Assembly (NCBI GenBank): GCA_013076295.1
Contig: RQOL01000718.1
Coordinates: 4,810,081 to 4,874,080 of the forward strand
From: Sanderia malayensis
Taxonomy: Eukaryota > Cnidaria > Scyphozoa > Semaeostomeae > Pelagiidae
Length of the DNA: 64,000 bases
Direction: 5' to 3'
Part shown: positions 45,001 to 55,838 of the stretch, piece by piece
How positions within the stretch are numbered: the stretch's first letter is position 1
Layout: every line of letters begins with the position of its first letter
Notes under the pieces: model-generated
Database searches by the model: none
What the model was told of the DNA's origin: nothing
What the model saw: the letters and a program-made list of their open reading frames with translations, nothing else
Position numbers and translations under genes: made by a program

Positions 45001-45205
45001 TAAATTTGCACAAAGATGCTTTGAAACCCTGTTTTGTTTTCTAAAAGTCGAAATGACCAAGAAGTGGTTGGAGTTGACCTTTTCTCTGAAATGGAACTTC
45101 AATTTCTTTCCCCTTTGCTTGAATTTTCGCCGAGAAAAATACTCAAAAAATGCATTAGTTTACTTAGAAAAAATGAGTTGAAACAGATTTTACAGTGTAA
45201 AACTT

Positions 45206-45880
45206 TTAAGAACAAACTTGCAGGTCTGAGGCAATTTTTTGCAGACGCTGGAAAGTAGACATTTTAAGTTGGCACTTTCCATCATTTATGATTTCAAAAT
45301 CATCTTCTGCCAAAACTAGCCGTTTACCATTTGAAACCATCACGTTGCTTTCAAGAATAGAGCGACGCTGCGGCAAAATAATGAATGCACGCTCTTCTTC
45401 TGACTGGGCGAACCATCTTCCCGTGATTGTTCCATCAGTCTTCACTTTGCTGTTGCATTTGAATAGCCAAAACCGATAAGTGCCTTGGTCATCCTCTTCG
45501 TTAGAGTTGTTGTTTTGGCTGGCATAAACCGGAACGATATCACACCGACGGATGAACGAAACTTTCTTCCCTCTCTTTCCTCTTTTCTTCTGTGGCTCAT
45601 TCGCACTGCTTTCTACAGTGTCTTCATTGTCTTCTTGCGAGTGAGCAATAGGATTAGAGCTATTTGAAATATTTAGTGGGGCAGAGGCTGGATGGCAAAC
45701 CAAAGGATCCAACATGATAAAACTGATGTCATCCTTGACTGACATCACTTTCTCAAGCTGTGTAGGCCCCATTCTCGCGGGAGTTTTGAATGGCACATCA
45801 TCTGGCCAGCCCTCTACTCGAAACGTTCTTTGGTAATTTTTGTAAGGCACACGTGTTGGTATACCGGTAACTAAACCTGA
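45206..45880 (-). CDS. Unrecognised exon, charged protein
   Basis: Reading from an acceptor near 45880 (TTTTTTCAG) the frame is GLVTGIPTRVPYKNYQRTF, VEGWPDDVPFKTPARMG, a Ser/Glu-rich stretch with a basic patch (PQKKRGKRGKKVSF), CDIVPVYASQ, FWLFKCNSKVK and a tail to the stop at 45206. The block GWPDDVPFKTPARMGPTQ looks like a conserved domain I cannot name. It faces the pseudokinase gene, with about 200 bp between their ends. Upstream exons were not found; LINE sequence lies directly upstream in the same frame. Confidence 0.45.
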   Translation of the reverse strand, partial: SGLVTGIPTRVPYKNYQRTFRVEGWPDDVPFKTPARMGPTQLEKVMSVKDDISFIMLDPLVCHPASAPLNISNSSNPIAHSQEDNEDTVESSANEPQKKRGKRGKKVSFIRRCDIVPVYASQNNNSNEEDDQGTYRFWLFKCNSKVKTDGTITGRWFAQSEEERAFIILPQRRSILESNVMVSNGKRLVLAEDDFEIINDGKCQLKMSTFQRLQKIASDLQVCS

Positions 45881-45913
45881 AAAAAATATGAGATAATAAA
45901 GCAACATCATAAT

Positions 45914-46057
45914 AATTTGCTCACCATTGGTATTTGTTTGATTTTTTCTGAGAAATGTAGCATGAAATTTGTCAGGGTTGGCAATCATTTCACTGCTTTC
46001 TAACCATGATAAGGCAACTCCCGCTTGTTTTTCCAAAGTATTCACAAGATCCGGCAT
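45914..46057 (-). pseudogene. LINE reverse-transcriptase fragment
   Basis: About 48 codons (MPDLVNTLEKQAGVALSWLE, MIANPDKFHATFL, KNQTNTNG) match the segment just after YADD in LINE-B (LPDLVRVLEEESGIALDWL, MIANPSKFHAML, KNQTNTCG). It is an isolated internal fragment in frame with the exon at 45206-45880. Confidence 0.85.
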
Positions 46058-46059
46058 GC

Positions 46060-47800
46060 TTTTTTGTAAATTTTTTATCTTAGTTGGTATGTGGTATGTG
46101 TCAAATTAGCTTAGTTAACACGTGGTAACTGACTAAAGTTTTGTCCACTTGGCAACTGCCTTAAATCTATGTGACTGTTTCCCTAGCTCTTAACCACTTG
46201 AATGTGAAATGTTGTATTATTAGTACGCGTAACTTCAAGGAGAATGTTTAAGACGTTATCCCTGGCATAATAAAGCACTTAGAGGCCATATCATTGTATC
46301 ATATAGAATTAGTTTTATCGTTGGGTTGATCATTAATTCAAAGTTGACCTGGCTTATTGATCATTTATAGTGTTGTTAACAAAATTGCATGTATTGCGTT
46401 AAAAAGGTGACTATCCACTTTTGAAAATCTTCAAATATGATTTTGTGCGTGACAAATGGCAATGAATAGATTAAGGTATGTAGGAAGTACATGCTGATTG
46501 CCTTTGTTTCTTTAAACATTAGACAGCCATACCTTATGATGTAGCACAAATTTCAAAAATAATTGGGGGCAGGCTTGTATTGCGGGACAGGCACATTTGC
46601 TTCCACAAAGGATTGCTTGTGAAATATACGTATATACGTACTGTATTTCTTGTTCAAAAAGATACGTGCTTCCAACTTTGTGTAACATTTCTTTACTGGA
46701 ACATCTAAAATGTAATAAAATTTGTATTCTTACTTTGACCACAATTTTCCTAAAAAGTTCTTGTTCTGTTTCTTACAACATCTACAGGATTTGGTTATGT
46801 AGCCAGCAATGAGTTCAGGATGATGTAAAATAACCATCATTAACACAAGGATAGAAACAGCAAAGGATGACACATTGTATGTTTATTTTAGTTTAAATTC
46901 ATTATTGAGTTCCATTCAAACCTTTTCAAAGAGAGAACCAAAAATCACAAACGTTTTAAGACAAGGTTTTAAAACAAAACATTTAAGGCAAAATATCACA
47001 ATTGCAGCCCTTATCAAGATACAAGTGTGAAATTAAGTATTGGAAAGCTATGAAGTTTAACAGCTCTAGTTTTTAGGATTCATTATCTATTTCCGGTTTG
47101 GTGTAAACAGTTGTCATAAAAATTGACAATATTATCTTGATTTCTTTGCAGCTGGTAGAATTTCCTGGCAGTGCAGCCATAAAATTTGGGATGGCAATGT
47201 ATTATTATGATTAAATTGAGGTTCTTAAATATATGTTTGCTTGAGGAAAACAAATATTGCAATGAGAGAGAGATCACTGCTGTGCCCATCACAATCAATA
47301 ATTTGCCACCACCAAGCAGCCAAAGGGAAGCAAGTGAGGTTGAATTGGGCAAATTGGGTCTGATTGGGATAACATAGGCTGCTTAGCTTTTTGCTCCTAG
47401 AATTCAGGCAACATGCTTTGGCTGCAGCTTTTGTATCAGAAATGGTATGGCTAAGAAATACACAAAGTTATCAAAGATTCATTTCAAAAAATTCTGATCA
47501 GTTCTGTCTTGCCTATCAGTTATCTATTGTGAATAACTTTATGATATAGGATATGTCATATGATTGAATCAGAGATGATAACATGAAGCTAGGCGTGCAC
47601 AGGTAATTGTCACTATCCTTCATTGTGAAACTTGAAGAAGTACTTTTCTCAGAAATGAACAATGAACCAACTTAAACAGTGTGTTTGCTAAGTTTATTCC
47701 CGGTATAACCAGATATTACAATGCTTTATAGATCTGCTGGTGTCTGTGTCAAAATTACTGACAGCATAGAAAAGCTTTAGATTTTCAGCAAATTCTTCAT
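46060..47800. other. No gene seen, AT-rich
   Basis: About 1.7 kb with only short open frames and no motif I recognise. It would be the 3' flank of the homeobox/HMG-like gene on the minus strand. Confidence 0.4.
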
Positions 47801-47802
47801 AC

Positions 47803-50800
47803 TTTACTCACTGCAGAACTCAGAAAATCCTCTTGTCATAGCATTTCCCGACATCAGGTATTCTTCCCATTTAATTGTTGATGCTGTCAAAAGCTTCCCA
47901 TTGGGCTTCATTGACAAGCAAAACCCTATGCACCCAAACTGTTCCATATACTGCATCTATGATAACAAATAAGAAATCATATTCAGGATTTCATATATAC
48001 ATACTAATATACTACTAACTGTGTCAAGTACGTATAGATACCCTGCTTGAAACAGGTGAAAGCTGAAAAAAACCTATAAGGTAATAAAATTGACAACATA
48101 AAAATGTGTCACCGTGGTCCAGTGGTTACAACGTGTCACTGTGGACTTTCTATTGTTTTGATTTTTATGATACAGTAATTTAAAAATGTTTCTGTTTGCA
48201 CCATAAAAGAAGAAATTCTGGCTGATTGTTAGCTGTCAGATACGGTGGCCCACAAGTGCAAAACACAACGCACACATGTAAAACACAACACACATGTCCA
48301 AAACACAATACGTTTATTCAAAACACAATACACAGATCCAAAACACAACACACGTACCCAAAACACAACACACATTTCCCAAAACACAACACACATTTCC
48401 CAAAACACAACACACATTTCCCAAAACACAACACACATTTCCCAAAACACAATACACATTTCCCAAAACACAAATACACACTTCCCAAAACACAACACAA
48501 TAATACAATGCACAAAGACAAACATGTAAAAGAGACTGTGCGGAAACGAGGTTTACTTTCCCGCCAAAAACCGCCATCTTGATTTCTGTGTGAGTTTTCT
48601 GCGTTGCGTTACGTGTGTTTGAGAAGACTAGATTCTTGATTGATGGATGACTCCTGGCTCCAGTGTTTTTCTTGACGATGAAATGCTGGAACTGCAAAAC
48701 AGATGTACTAGACCTTTTCAGCTTTTGTCATTTTTGTGGGCGATCACTAAAGAGGCAAAATATGAACACACTTTTTAAAAACACTAAGGTTTCAAATGGA
48801 GAACGTTAGACCACCACAATGCTTTTGTCTTGCCTAATGGCTTTTAGAATAAGCCGGAGGTTACAATTTTAGAAATCTTCACAGCAGGGCATCTTTGGAC
48901 TACCGGGAAGGTTTCTTCTCCTCTGCTGGACATTTTCAAACAATTTCCCCACAGGGGCCCTTTAAAAGCATGTGCCCTCTTGTTCAGAAAAAAGTCCGCA
49001 ACTCTCAAATACCAGTGAAAATCAAAGTTTCAAAATCAACTTTTTCTAGCATCTAATAGCATATTAAAAGTTAATAAAATTATTGCAATAAACAAACATT
49101 ATTTTATAATAAACAACTTTCAATTTTCTACATTCTACAATACACTAACCACATTTTATAAAAAATTGCAACTTCAGGTTTCCCCTCACAACTTCATAAG
49201 CAAAAAGTAATTTCAAATTAGGTGACCAGGTATCATTGATGGGCAAAGAACAAAGTCCTGGTATTGATACCTGGAAGTAATTGCACCCCACCTCATTGAA
49301 TTCAACAAAGTAAACAATAGAAAACAACAGCCTATTGTTTAGAACAACTGAGCCTTGGCCAAAATTTACTGGTTCTTATGAAAAAAGAGTCTAGCCCTTC
49401 TGGATTCCTACAAATTATGATGTGGCAAGGGAAACTGATGCTACAAATCCAGAATCTATTTAGAGTTTACAGTTCAAAATTATAATAAAACCATGTTTTC
49501 CTTGTTTTATGAAAGTAGAAAATGTTAACTTGTTTTGTTAATTGCTTTTATTAAAATGAAAAATGTTGAATAAAGTTTGGCAATGGCTTCTTTACATACT
49601 AAAAACGTGTAAAAATGTGTACGCCCTATTGCATGGAAATACAGCTGAGGGGTCACCAAACAATAAAAGAAGAAAAATGAGCTAAACACACAGTTTGCAA
49701 CTGTTGTAGTATGATATCTTGAACTTCTGATGTAATGACTATTCCAGCTCTCCCTTACACTGTCCAGCTCATTCTGTATGGTTTTGCTGAAGCAGAACCA
49801 GAGGCATTTGCAATGAAGTTGGTTGATCAAATCAAGTGATCCAGAATCCACCATGTCTTTAAAAAAGTCCATCCACCAAGAGCTCCATGACCGGCGAAGG
49901 AACGCCCACCAAGCTTCTATTCGTTGGTTGCTATGTGATGACCCATATCGATGTGCATGTATTCCTGATAGCGAGTCAGAGTTATTACGTCTTAGGAAAC
50001 ACTGTGTTGTGGCCAACAATCCATTTTCAGTGCCTCTGTCTGTTCTGACTAATGCTGGGCACCCATCTCTCTCCAGTATGGCATTCAGAAAAAAATTTCC
50101 AATGATGCGTGGATCATTGTTACTTTTGGTTACATTTAGCCATATTATTCTGCGGCTGAATCCGTCAATGCAACCATGTACAGGAAAACAATAAGGCTTC
50201 AATTTATCATATCCATCTGCATGCCAGCAATAGTCCAGGGTTTAGATACTGTCTTCGCTTCAAGCGATGGGCTTGTCGAAGTCTCGATCCTTCAGGGTCC
50301 AGTTCACGTAAAAGAGTCTGAACAATAGAGCGTGGGGTAGTTATTCTGTATCTGAGGTGCAGTTTTCTCCACAAGGCACGATAGCCAAGTAAACGACCAG
50401 GTCCGTCTAGTTCGAGAAGGATGTATTGCCTAATTCGTTGTTCATCAATCTGGTTGTCTTGGGACGTTCTTCGTGAAAGGCCGTAACGTTTCAAACGATC
50501 CTGTAGCTTTCTTTTGGATATCTTTATTCCGTGATATTTTTCTAGAAAGTTTAGGATTGTGTCGTACTCAAAGTCTTTCAAAAAATAATATCTTACAGCT
50601 TCTTCCAGCTCATCTTCATCGGCCATCTTAGACTTAAAATTAAGAACTGAAAATGTTTGCTAATTTTAATTTTTGGCGGGAAAGTAAACCTCGTTTCCGC
50701 ACAGTCTCTTTTACATGTTTGTCTTTGTGTATTGTATTGTGTTGTGTTTTGGGAAATGTGTATTGTGTTTTGGGAAATGTGTGTTGTGTTTTGGGTACGT

Positions 50801-53800
50801 GTGTTGTGTTTTGGATGTGTGTATTGTGTTTTGAATAAACGTATTGTGTTTTGGACATTTGTGTTGTGTTTTACATGTGTGCGTTGTGTTTTGCACTTGT
50901 GGGCCACCGTAGTCAGGAATATATATATACATAAAGCTTGCATGTGATTTAAATACAAAGAGATTCAAAAAACTATTTGACAGAAAACAAGTTTCAATGA
51001 TAAGATTTGAGAAGTGTGAAACCTACTTTCCATTTTATAAGGAAAGTCTAATATCTCAAACATTTGTTATCCTAATATAAATATTTCTTGTCATGTTTGT
51101 ACTGCAGAAATAATTAACTGGGACCCATGCCAGCTATGAAAGGTACTTCACTGACATTAATATTACCTCTTTCATAACTCTCTGCATGCTATGACATATA
51201 CATTTTTCAATATGTTCTTGGGCCATGCTTTCTAAATCCACATCTAATTTTGCTTCCTTTTCCAGTTTTTCTTTTTCCTCTGCAGACAGGTTGCCATAAA
51301 GCTCTTTTGCCAGCTTGCTTTTTTCTTCTTTAGGTACATCTTTTAGCTCTATGTTCAGTAAATAAAACGTAATGTATGATTATCCAACAGGAAAATAAAA
51401 ATTTTATGAAGAATCCTTAATTGTCTTTTAAAATTTACATTTCATAAAAAAGCAATGGCTTAAACATAGCAAATCAATGCCAAAACTCGGCTTTGTTTAG
51501 CTGTGAATAAAAAGAATACTTGAAAACAGGTAGGAATATTAAACTTGTGGCCGGCCTCATTATCATATGTTTTTGATGTAGATTTATGATGACCTGTCAA
51601 CAGGCCAAATGTAAAACCCTGGATTAGATAAAATATATTGTCAAATATGATGTGTGAACTCAAATCATTTGGTAAACATAGCCTACTTGACAGTCTCAGT
51701 AAGATAAATAGTTGCGAATTAGACATGTCCCTTGTCAAGTATGTCTGCAACATCACATTTTGAAAAAAAATGCCCCTTTAAATGTCAAATTATATATACT
51801 GAAAAAAACTGTAAGCAGAAACAGATAGCTTTCTGAGATAATCTCCTTCATTTCTGACATATTGTCCTGCATTTCCACACTTATACTGTTGCCCATGTAT
51901 GTTCATAAATTTTTATTTCCCTAGACTTTTTAAATAATTTATCGAGCATTCAGAGTAATCTTAATGTCAGCAAGGTCATATTGCAACTTTGTAAAGCAAT
52001 ACTGTTTTCAAATTATTTGAAAAACAATTATCCACTTTGTTCCATATCACAATCCATAGACGGAAACAAACAACAATACCACTGAGTCTACTGGTAAATG
52101 GGCAAGCTTGGGGTAAATGGGCTAGGCAAAATGTGAACAAACTTTAAGAACATCTTCAGATACAGGCTTTCCCTAGCTAAAGTAAAGGCATTCCACACAT
52201 AATAAAACCTGACATAGCTTCACACTATGATTTTTAAGTTCTATCAAATATATATATAAACAATATATATTACAATCTATTTGTAAATATTTCTAAACAA
52301 GAATTTGAAGGCAGGTAAACCACACCAATGTGGGCAAAGATTGTTATGTGCATCTGTCAGCACTATACCCTGCTTGGGGTATTAAATGTTGATTTGATTG
52401 AACAGTCCACCAAAGTCAAATTGTAAAACAGTTACAGTATATACTGTATTTATTACTGAGATGTTTATTTAAATTATGCAATTTGATATTCTAGGCAATA
52501 AATGCTTAGTCATTGCTTGGCAGTAGATACTTAGTCATCGTAAATTACCCCTAAAGGGCTGATTTATGCCTACAATTTTCATATTATTTTTTATGGCATT
52601 TGGTCATTATGTGGAAGGGGTTTCTGCCTAAGGATGTTAGAAAATGTAGGGAAAAAAATCTCTGGAAGGAAATTTTTGCATAACAATTTCACAGATAATA
52701 CAGAATGTAGAATGGAACAGTTTTACTAGGTATTCACTGTATATATACATTAGTTCACACAAATACACATTTTTTTTATAAGAAATTTGGAGCAAGGCCT
52801 AGTAGTGAAACTTTTTTAATTTTTGGCCACAATGCAGTTCTAAAAGTTTCTTAAAAGTTTCTTAAAAAGTTTCTTTATTTAATGAAGAAAGATTGTAGCA
52901 AAAACAATAAAAACCGTGGATATAGCAATCTATTAGTATTGTTGCAAACAAAATGTGTCAAAAGTTAAAGCAGCATCATGTCCATTCCGTTAATGGTTGC
53001 CGCTTTTGTCCTAGTGTTTCTGTGTTGCCAAAACTCAGAAAGATGGAAATTTCTTAATTATTTTCATGTAGTTCTAAAAGTTTCTTAAATTTTGGGATGT
53101 CTTGCATTACCTTTCTTATAAAACCATTCCTTGTAAAATAAAAACGTGTAGCTATGTTGGAAAATCATAAAGTCTAGTTTTCATATGTCCTAAGAATCGT
53201 AAAAATTGAGAATTTTTCTGATGTCCGATTCTCACGATACATAAGAACGTCAAGAAACAAGCATCCAAATTTGTCCCCCACAATCCCAGTTCTTGCAATT
53301 CTGATGACACACAACTGAATGAAATGGAAAATACTTTGTAAGCACGTGAAATTTTTCTGATTCTTCTGACTCAGGGGCTGCTTTTTTTGAAACTGACCAG
53401 GACATCGATAAAAATTCCAAAAATAATGTTTTTACTTGTTTTGTGAGATGTCTAGATAAAAAGTACTTGCATGCAGAAACATGCTTTTTGGCTTTTTTAA
53501 CATAAACATATATTTTCGATAAAATGCGCGTCTGTGCAAAGCGAGGTGCATGATTGGACATGCAGCTACTAAAATGCTCACATAGAGGCCTGATAAATAT
53601 GGGAAAAGCCAATATCAATAAAAACCATGTCAATCAGCGTTGGAATGTCAATCTAATGCAAACTAAGAAATTGTCAGCAAAATCTCCATCTGGCACACTA
53701 AATCCAAAGATAAAGCTGGGTGTCCTGTCTGGAGGATGCTGTCATATGATGCAACAGTCCCAATTGAAAAATGAGCAACAAAAATTAAAGAACCAAACCA

Positions 53801-54513
53801 AGAATACCAAAATGTTTCCAAAAGAAACCTTGTGAAATGTTGTTAGTTAAACATGCTAATATTTTTTCCATTTCGAAAAAATCCTAGGCCCGCCATGCCC
53901 ACATACCAACCATCTGGAATATACCACTACACCACCCAAGGCCAACTCTCACAATGGCTAACAAAGGTTTTGTGCGAATCAGTTTTGGTGAGATGTGAAC
54001 TGTTCAGTTGACAAGAAACTCTACAACCATAACTGTTGTACGAGTGACCTAGGCCGTTTTCCACGAAGGAAGGCATTTTCTACGGCCAGTGGGCATAACC
54101 TAACCTAGGCTAGCCTGGGTGCCTTCCGTATTTTAATAAAAAAACCTTTTTAAAAGGCTAGCTGGCTTACCTCCTTTGAAAGCTCTACTCAGGAAAAGAT
54201 TCCAGGCACTCGTTCTCCTGTTGCAAGGTGCTCTCTTTAAACTTTGGTCACTACCTTCGAGTGTCGCAGTTGGTTCCGATGCGGTCGAATACGAAGGATC
54301 GGAATTAGGCCCAGACCTAGATGAGAAAAGGCCCCCTTTCCTCTTTCGATTGTTAATCCAAATCTTTAGCGTTGGAATTTAAATTTTTGTTTCAAACGAA
54401 AGGCGTTCATATTTTGCGGCATGCAATGACATATTAGTAGAGGACAGTCCATCAACATATGCTTTTTCCATCAGGTCTAACTGTTCCTCTGTGAATTTTG
54501 ATAGTGCAGCCAT
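47803..54513 (-). CDS. Homeobox-like plus HMG-like protein gene, three exons
   Basis: Exons 54513-54171, 51348-51167 and 47956-47803 join in phase through GT..AG introns. Exon 1: FTEEQLDLMEKAYVDGLSS and KIWINNRKRK, like helices 1 and 3 of a homeodomain (WINNRKRK replaces the usual WFxNRR), then a Ser/Thr-rich linker and AWNLFLSRAFKG. Exon 2 continues ELKDVPKEEKSKLAKELYG and LSAEEKEKLEKEA, so the two form an HMG-box-like fold split by the intron. Exon 3: QFGCIGFCLSMKPNGKLL, EEYLMSGNAMTRGFSEFC, then TAA. Such homeobox+HMG-like proteins are multi-copy in corals and probably bind DNA. One in-frame TAA at 54379-54381, before helix 3, makes this a likely pseudogene. Exon 3 could instead end at a GTGAGT donor just before its stop. 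Confidence 0.62.
48242..48590 (+). repeat. Left inverted arm with subterminal repeats
   Basis: After the terminal TACGGTGGCCC there are about 14 copies of an AAAACACAA(C/T)ACAC phrase at 17-21 bp spacing, and six near-identical CCCAAAACACAACACACATTT units at 48357-48475. It ends with CCGCCAAAAACCGCC. These are possible transposase binding sites. Open frames on both strands here are repeat artefacts. Confidence 0.85.
49525..50626 (-). pseudogene. DDE integrase-core transposase of the TACGG transposon
   Basis: The first part (50626-50207, MADEDELEEAVRYYF) has a helix-turn-helix-like N-terminus (ISKRKLQDRLKRYGLSRR). A one-base frameshift near 50240 joins it to the catalytic core: DYCWHADGYDKLKPY, HGCIDGFSRRI with an Asp, LVRTDRGTEN with the second Asp, and SNQRIEAWWAFLR with the Glu, a retroviral-integrase-like DDE set. 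It continues WMDFFKDM and ELDSVRESWNSHYIR, then drifts into low-complexity sequence (SSFFFFYC). Related integrase-core proteins are known in fish and invertebrates. The single frameshift makes this copy inactive unless it is an assembly error. Confidence 0.85.
51349..54170 (-). other. Long intron of the homeobox/HMG-like gene
   Basis: About 2.8 kb, AT-rich, no recognised gene. A 127-codon minus-strand frame at 53250-53633 (ends CHQNCKNWDCGG) and a 93-codon plus frame at 53554-53835 are not recognised and are probably chance. Confidence 0.45.
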
Positions 54514-55082
54514 TGTTGCGTTAATGAACGTACGAAATCGGGTCACAATTGAATGTAGCTTGCATCGAGGAAAAATCAGACTGAAGAGAGGCTATTTGAA
54601 ATGAGCTCCTTCAGTGCTCCCAGTACTTGTACTTGCCTTGATACATACAGGATTAATCGACCGATTAACCTCGTTATCATCAAATGATTAGAAGAGGAAC
54701 TGGTGCTTTCCAAGATAGCTTGAGAATCAAGACTCTTGATAAACATATTTCAATTCTCATTACACGAACATAAAAGTATCCAAGTAGTTTCCTTGGATAT
54801 TTTTACATAATGCCTTTCAATAAACTGGAACTTTTTTGGCTAAAAGAACAAAAGGAAACAAAGATAGGTTAAGTAACATGTTAAGAGGCCTTAGCAAGAA
54901 CATTCAATACCAAAAACAAAGTTTGTGAACTTGTGTTCGATTTCAGTATCAAGCTGTGTAAGAAAAATTTTTCAAGTTAAAGCAACTTAGACTTAGCTAA
55001 GGTAAGCTAAATTAATAGAAAATAACAACTTTTGAATCATGTACCATGCTGGCATGAAACAAGCAAGGTACACTTAACTTAC

Positions 55083-55596
55083 AACAATTTCATGACTTGT
55101 TGTTGAAGCCTCAAGAGCCCATTCCCTGTGCTCAGCTGGGATTCCATATGTAAAAGGGAATTCATCGTCGGGTTCAACAATATGAGCTAATAAATTCATT
55201 GAGTTCGAAATATTATGCACAAAAAGCAAAACACCAAGAAAGCAAGAAATATCTTGGAAAATATATACATGATTACACCATCATATCATACCACCGTGAT
55301 CGTCATCCACGTTTGTTGTAGATTCACTATCTGATGTATCATCTGCTAATTCGTATAAATTGGTGCTTGAAGTACCAGTAGCAGTGATTGCACTTGATGC
55401 CCCAACTGATGATAAGTCATTTTCTTCCAACAATGTTCCTGTTCCAACGGGTTTGCTGGTTGCTTTTTGATAGCGCTTGGGTCTCTTTCAATTGCCTAAA
55501 CGCTGCGCATTTCCAAAACCGTATTTTGGGATTGTCCTGCCAGTTCCCACAAAACGCAAGTGCGGATAACCTTCCTTCCCACTTTCCATTTTTCAT
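55083..55596 (-). CDS. Two unassigned exons upstream of the homeobox/HMG-like gene
   Basis: Exon 55596-55292 reads MKNGKWEGRLSALAFCG and FWKCAAFRQLKET, then after a likely frameshift KPVGTGTLLEENDLSS and a Ser/Thr/Asp-rich stretch ending DDDHGG at a GTATGA donor. Exon 55186-55083 reads HIVEPDDEFPFTYGIP and EHREWALEASTTSHEIV to a GTAAGT donor. They could be 5' exons of the homeobox/HMG-like gene or remnants of another gene. I do not recognise a domain. Confidence 0.4.
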
Positions 55597-55838
55597 GTAG
55601 TTATTGAAGTAAATATCGTTGTAAATTGAGGATACACCGCTAGTTTATGATCATTTAATTCAAAGAACAAGCAGCTAGGCCTTCTTGCCTCTTTTAGAGG
55701 AAACCTCGCATAGAAGAAGCATTGAAATCTATTGTTTCTACTTAAAAGAAACCGGTAGGTAAAGTTCCTCAACTTGGAACCTTTTATTCCTGATCTTGTT
55801 TCGAGCCTGCACATGTGGCAGGAAGGCAAAGGGAGAAA

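Larger units (their letters stand above)
48241..50911 (-). mobile_element. Integrase-type DNA transposon (IS3EU-like), 2671 bp
   Basis: The ends are TACGGTGGCCCACAAGTGC and its inverted complement (...GGGCCACCGTA). The flanks are GTCAGA (48235-48240) and GTCAGG (50912-50917), a 6-bp target duplication with one change. Inverted arms run about 48241-48590 and 50675-50911; the left one is longer because it has more of the AAAACACAACACAC-type subterminal repeats. The inside holds a DDE integrase gene on the minus strand. TAY...RTA ends, a 6-bp duplication and an integrase core fit the IS3EU superfamily as I recall it. It lies in the last intron of the homeobox/HMG-like gene. Confidence 0.85.

Noticed and set aside
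48108..48150. tRNA-like A-box (GTGGTCCAGTGG)
   Set aside because: No B-box or cloverleaf follows; at most a short SINE remnant.
48357..48475. Regular spaced repeats resembling CRISPR
   Set aside because: Units are contiguous without unique spacers, and the DNA is animal.
48229..48697. Several long frames on both strands in Cys- or Thr/Lys/His-rich repeats
   Set aside because: Low-complexity subterminal repeats of a transposon; same for 31218-31547 and 50593-50968.
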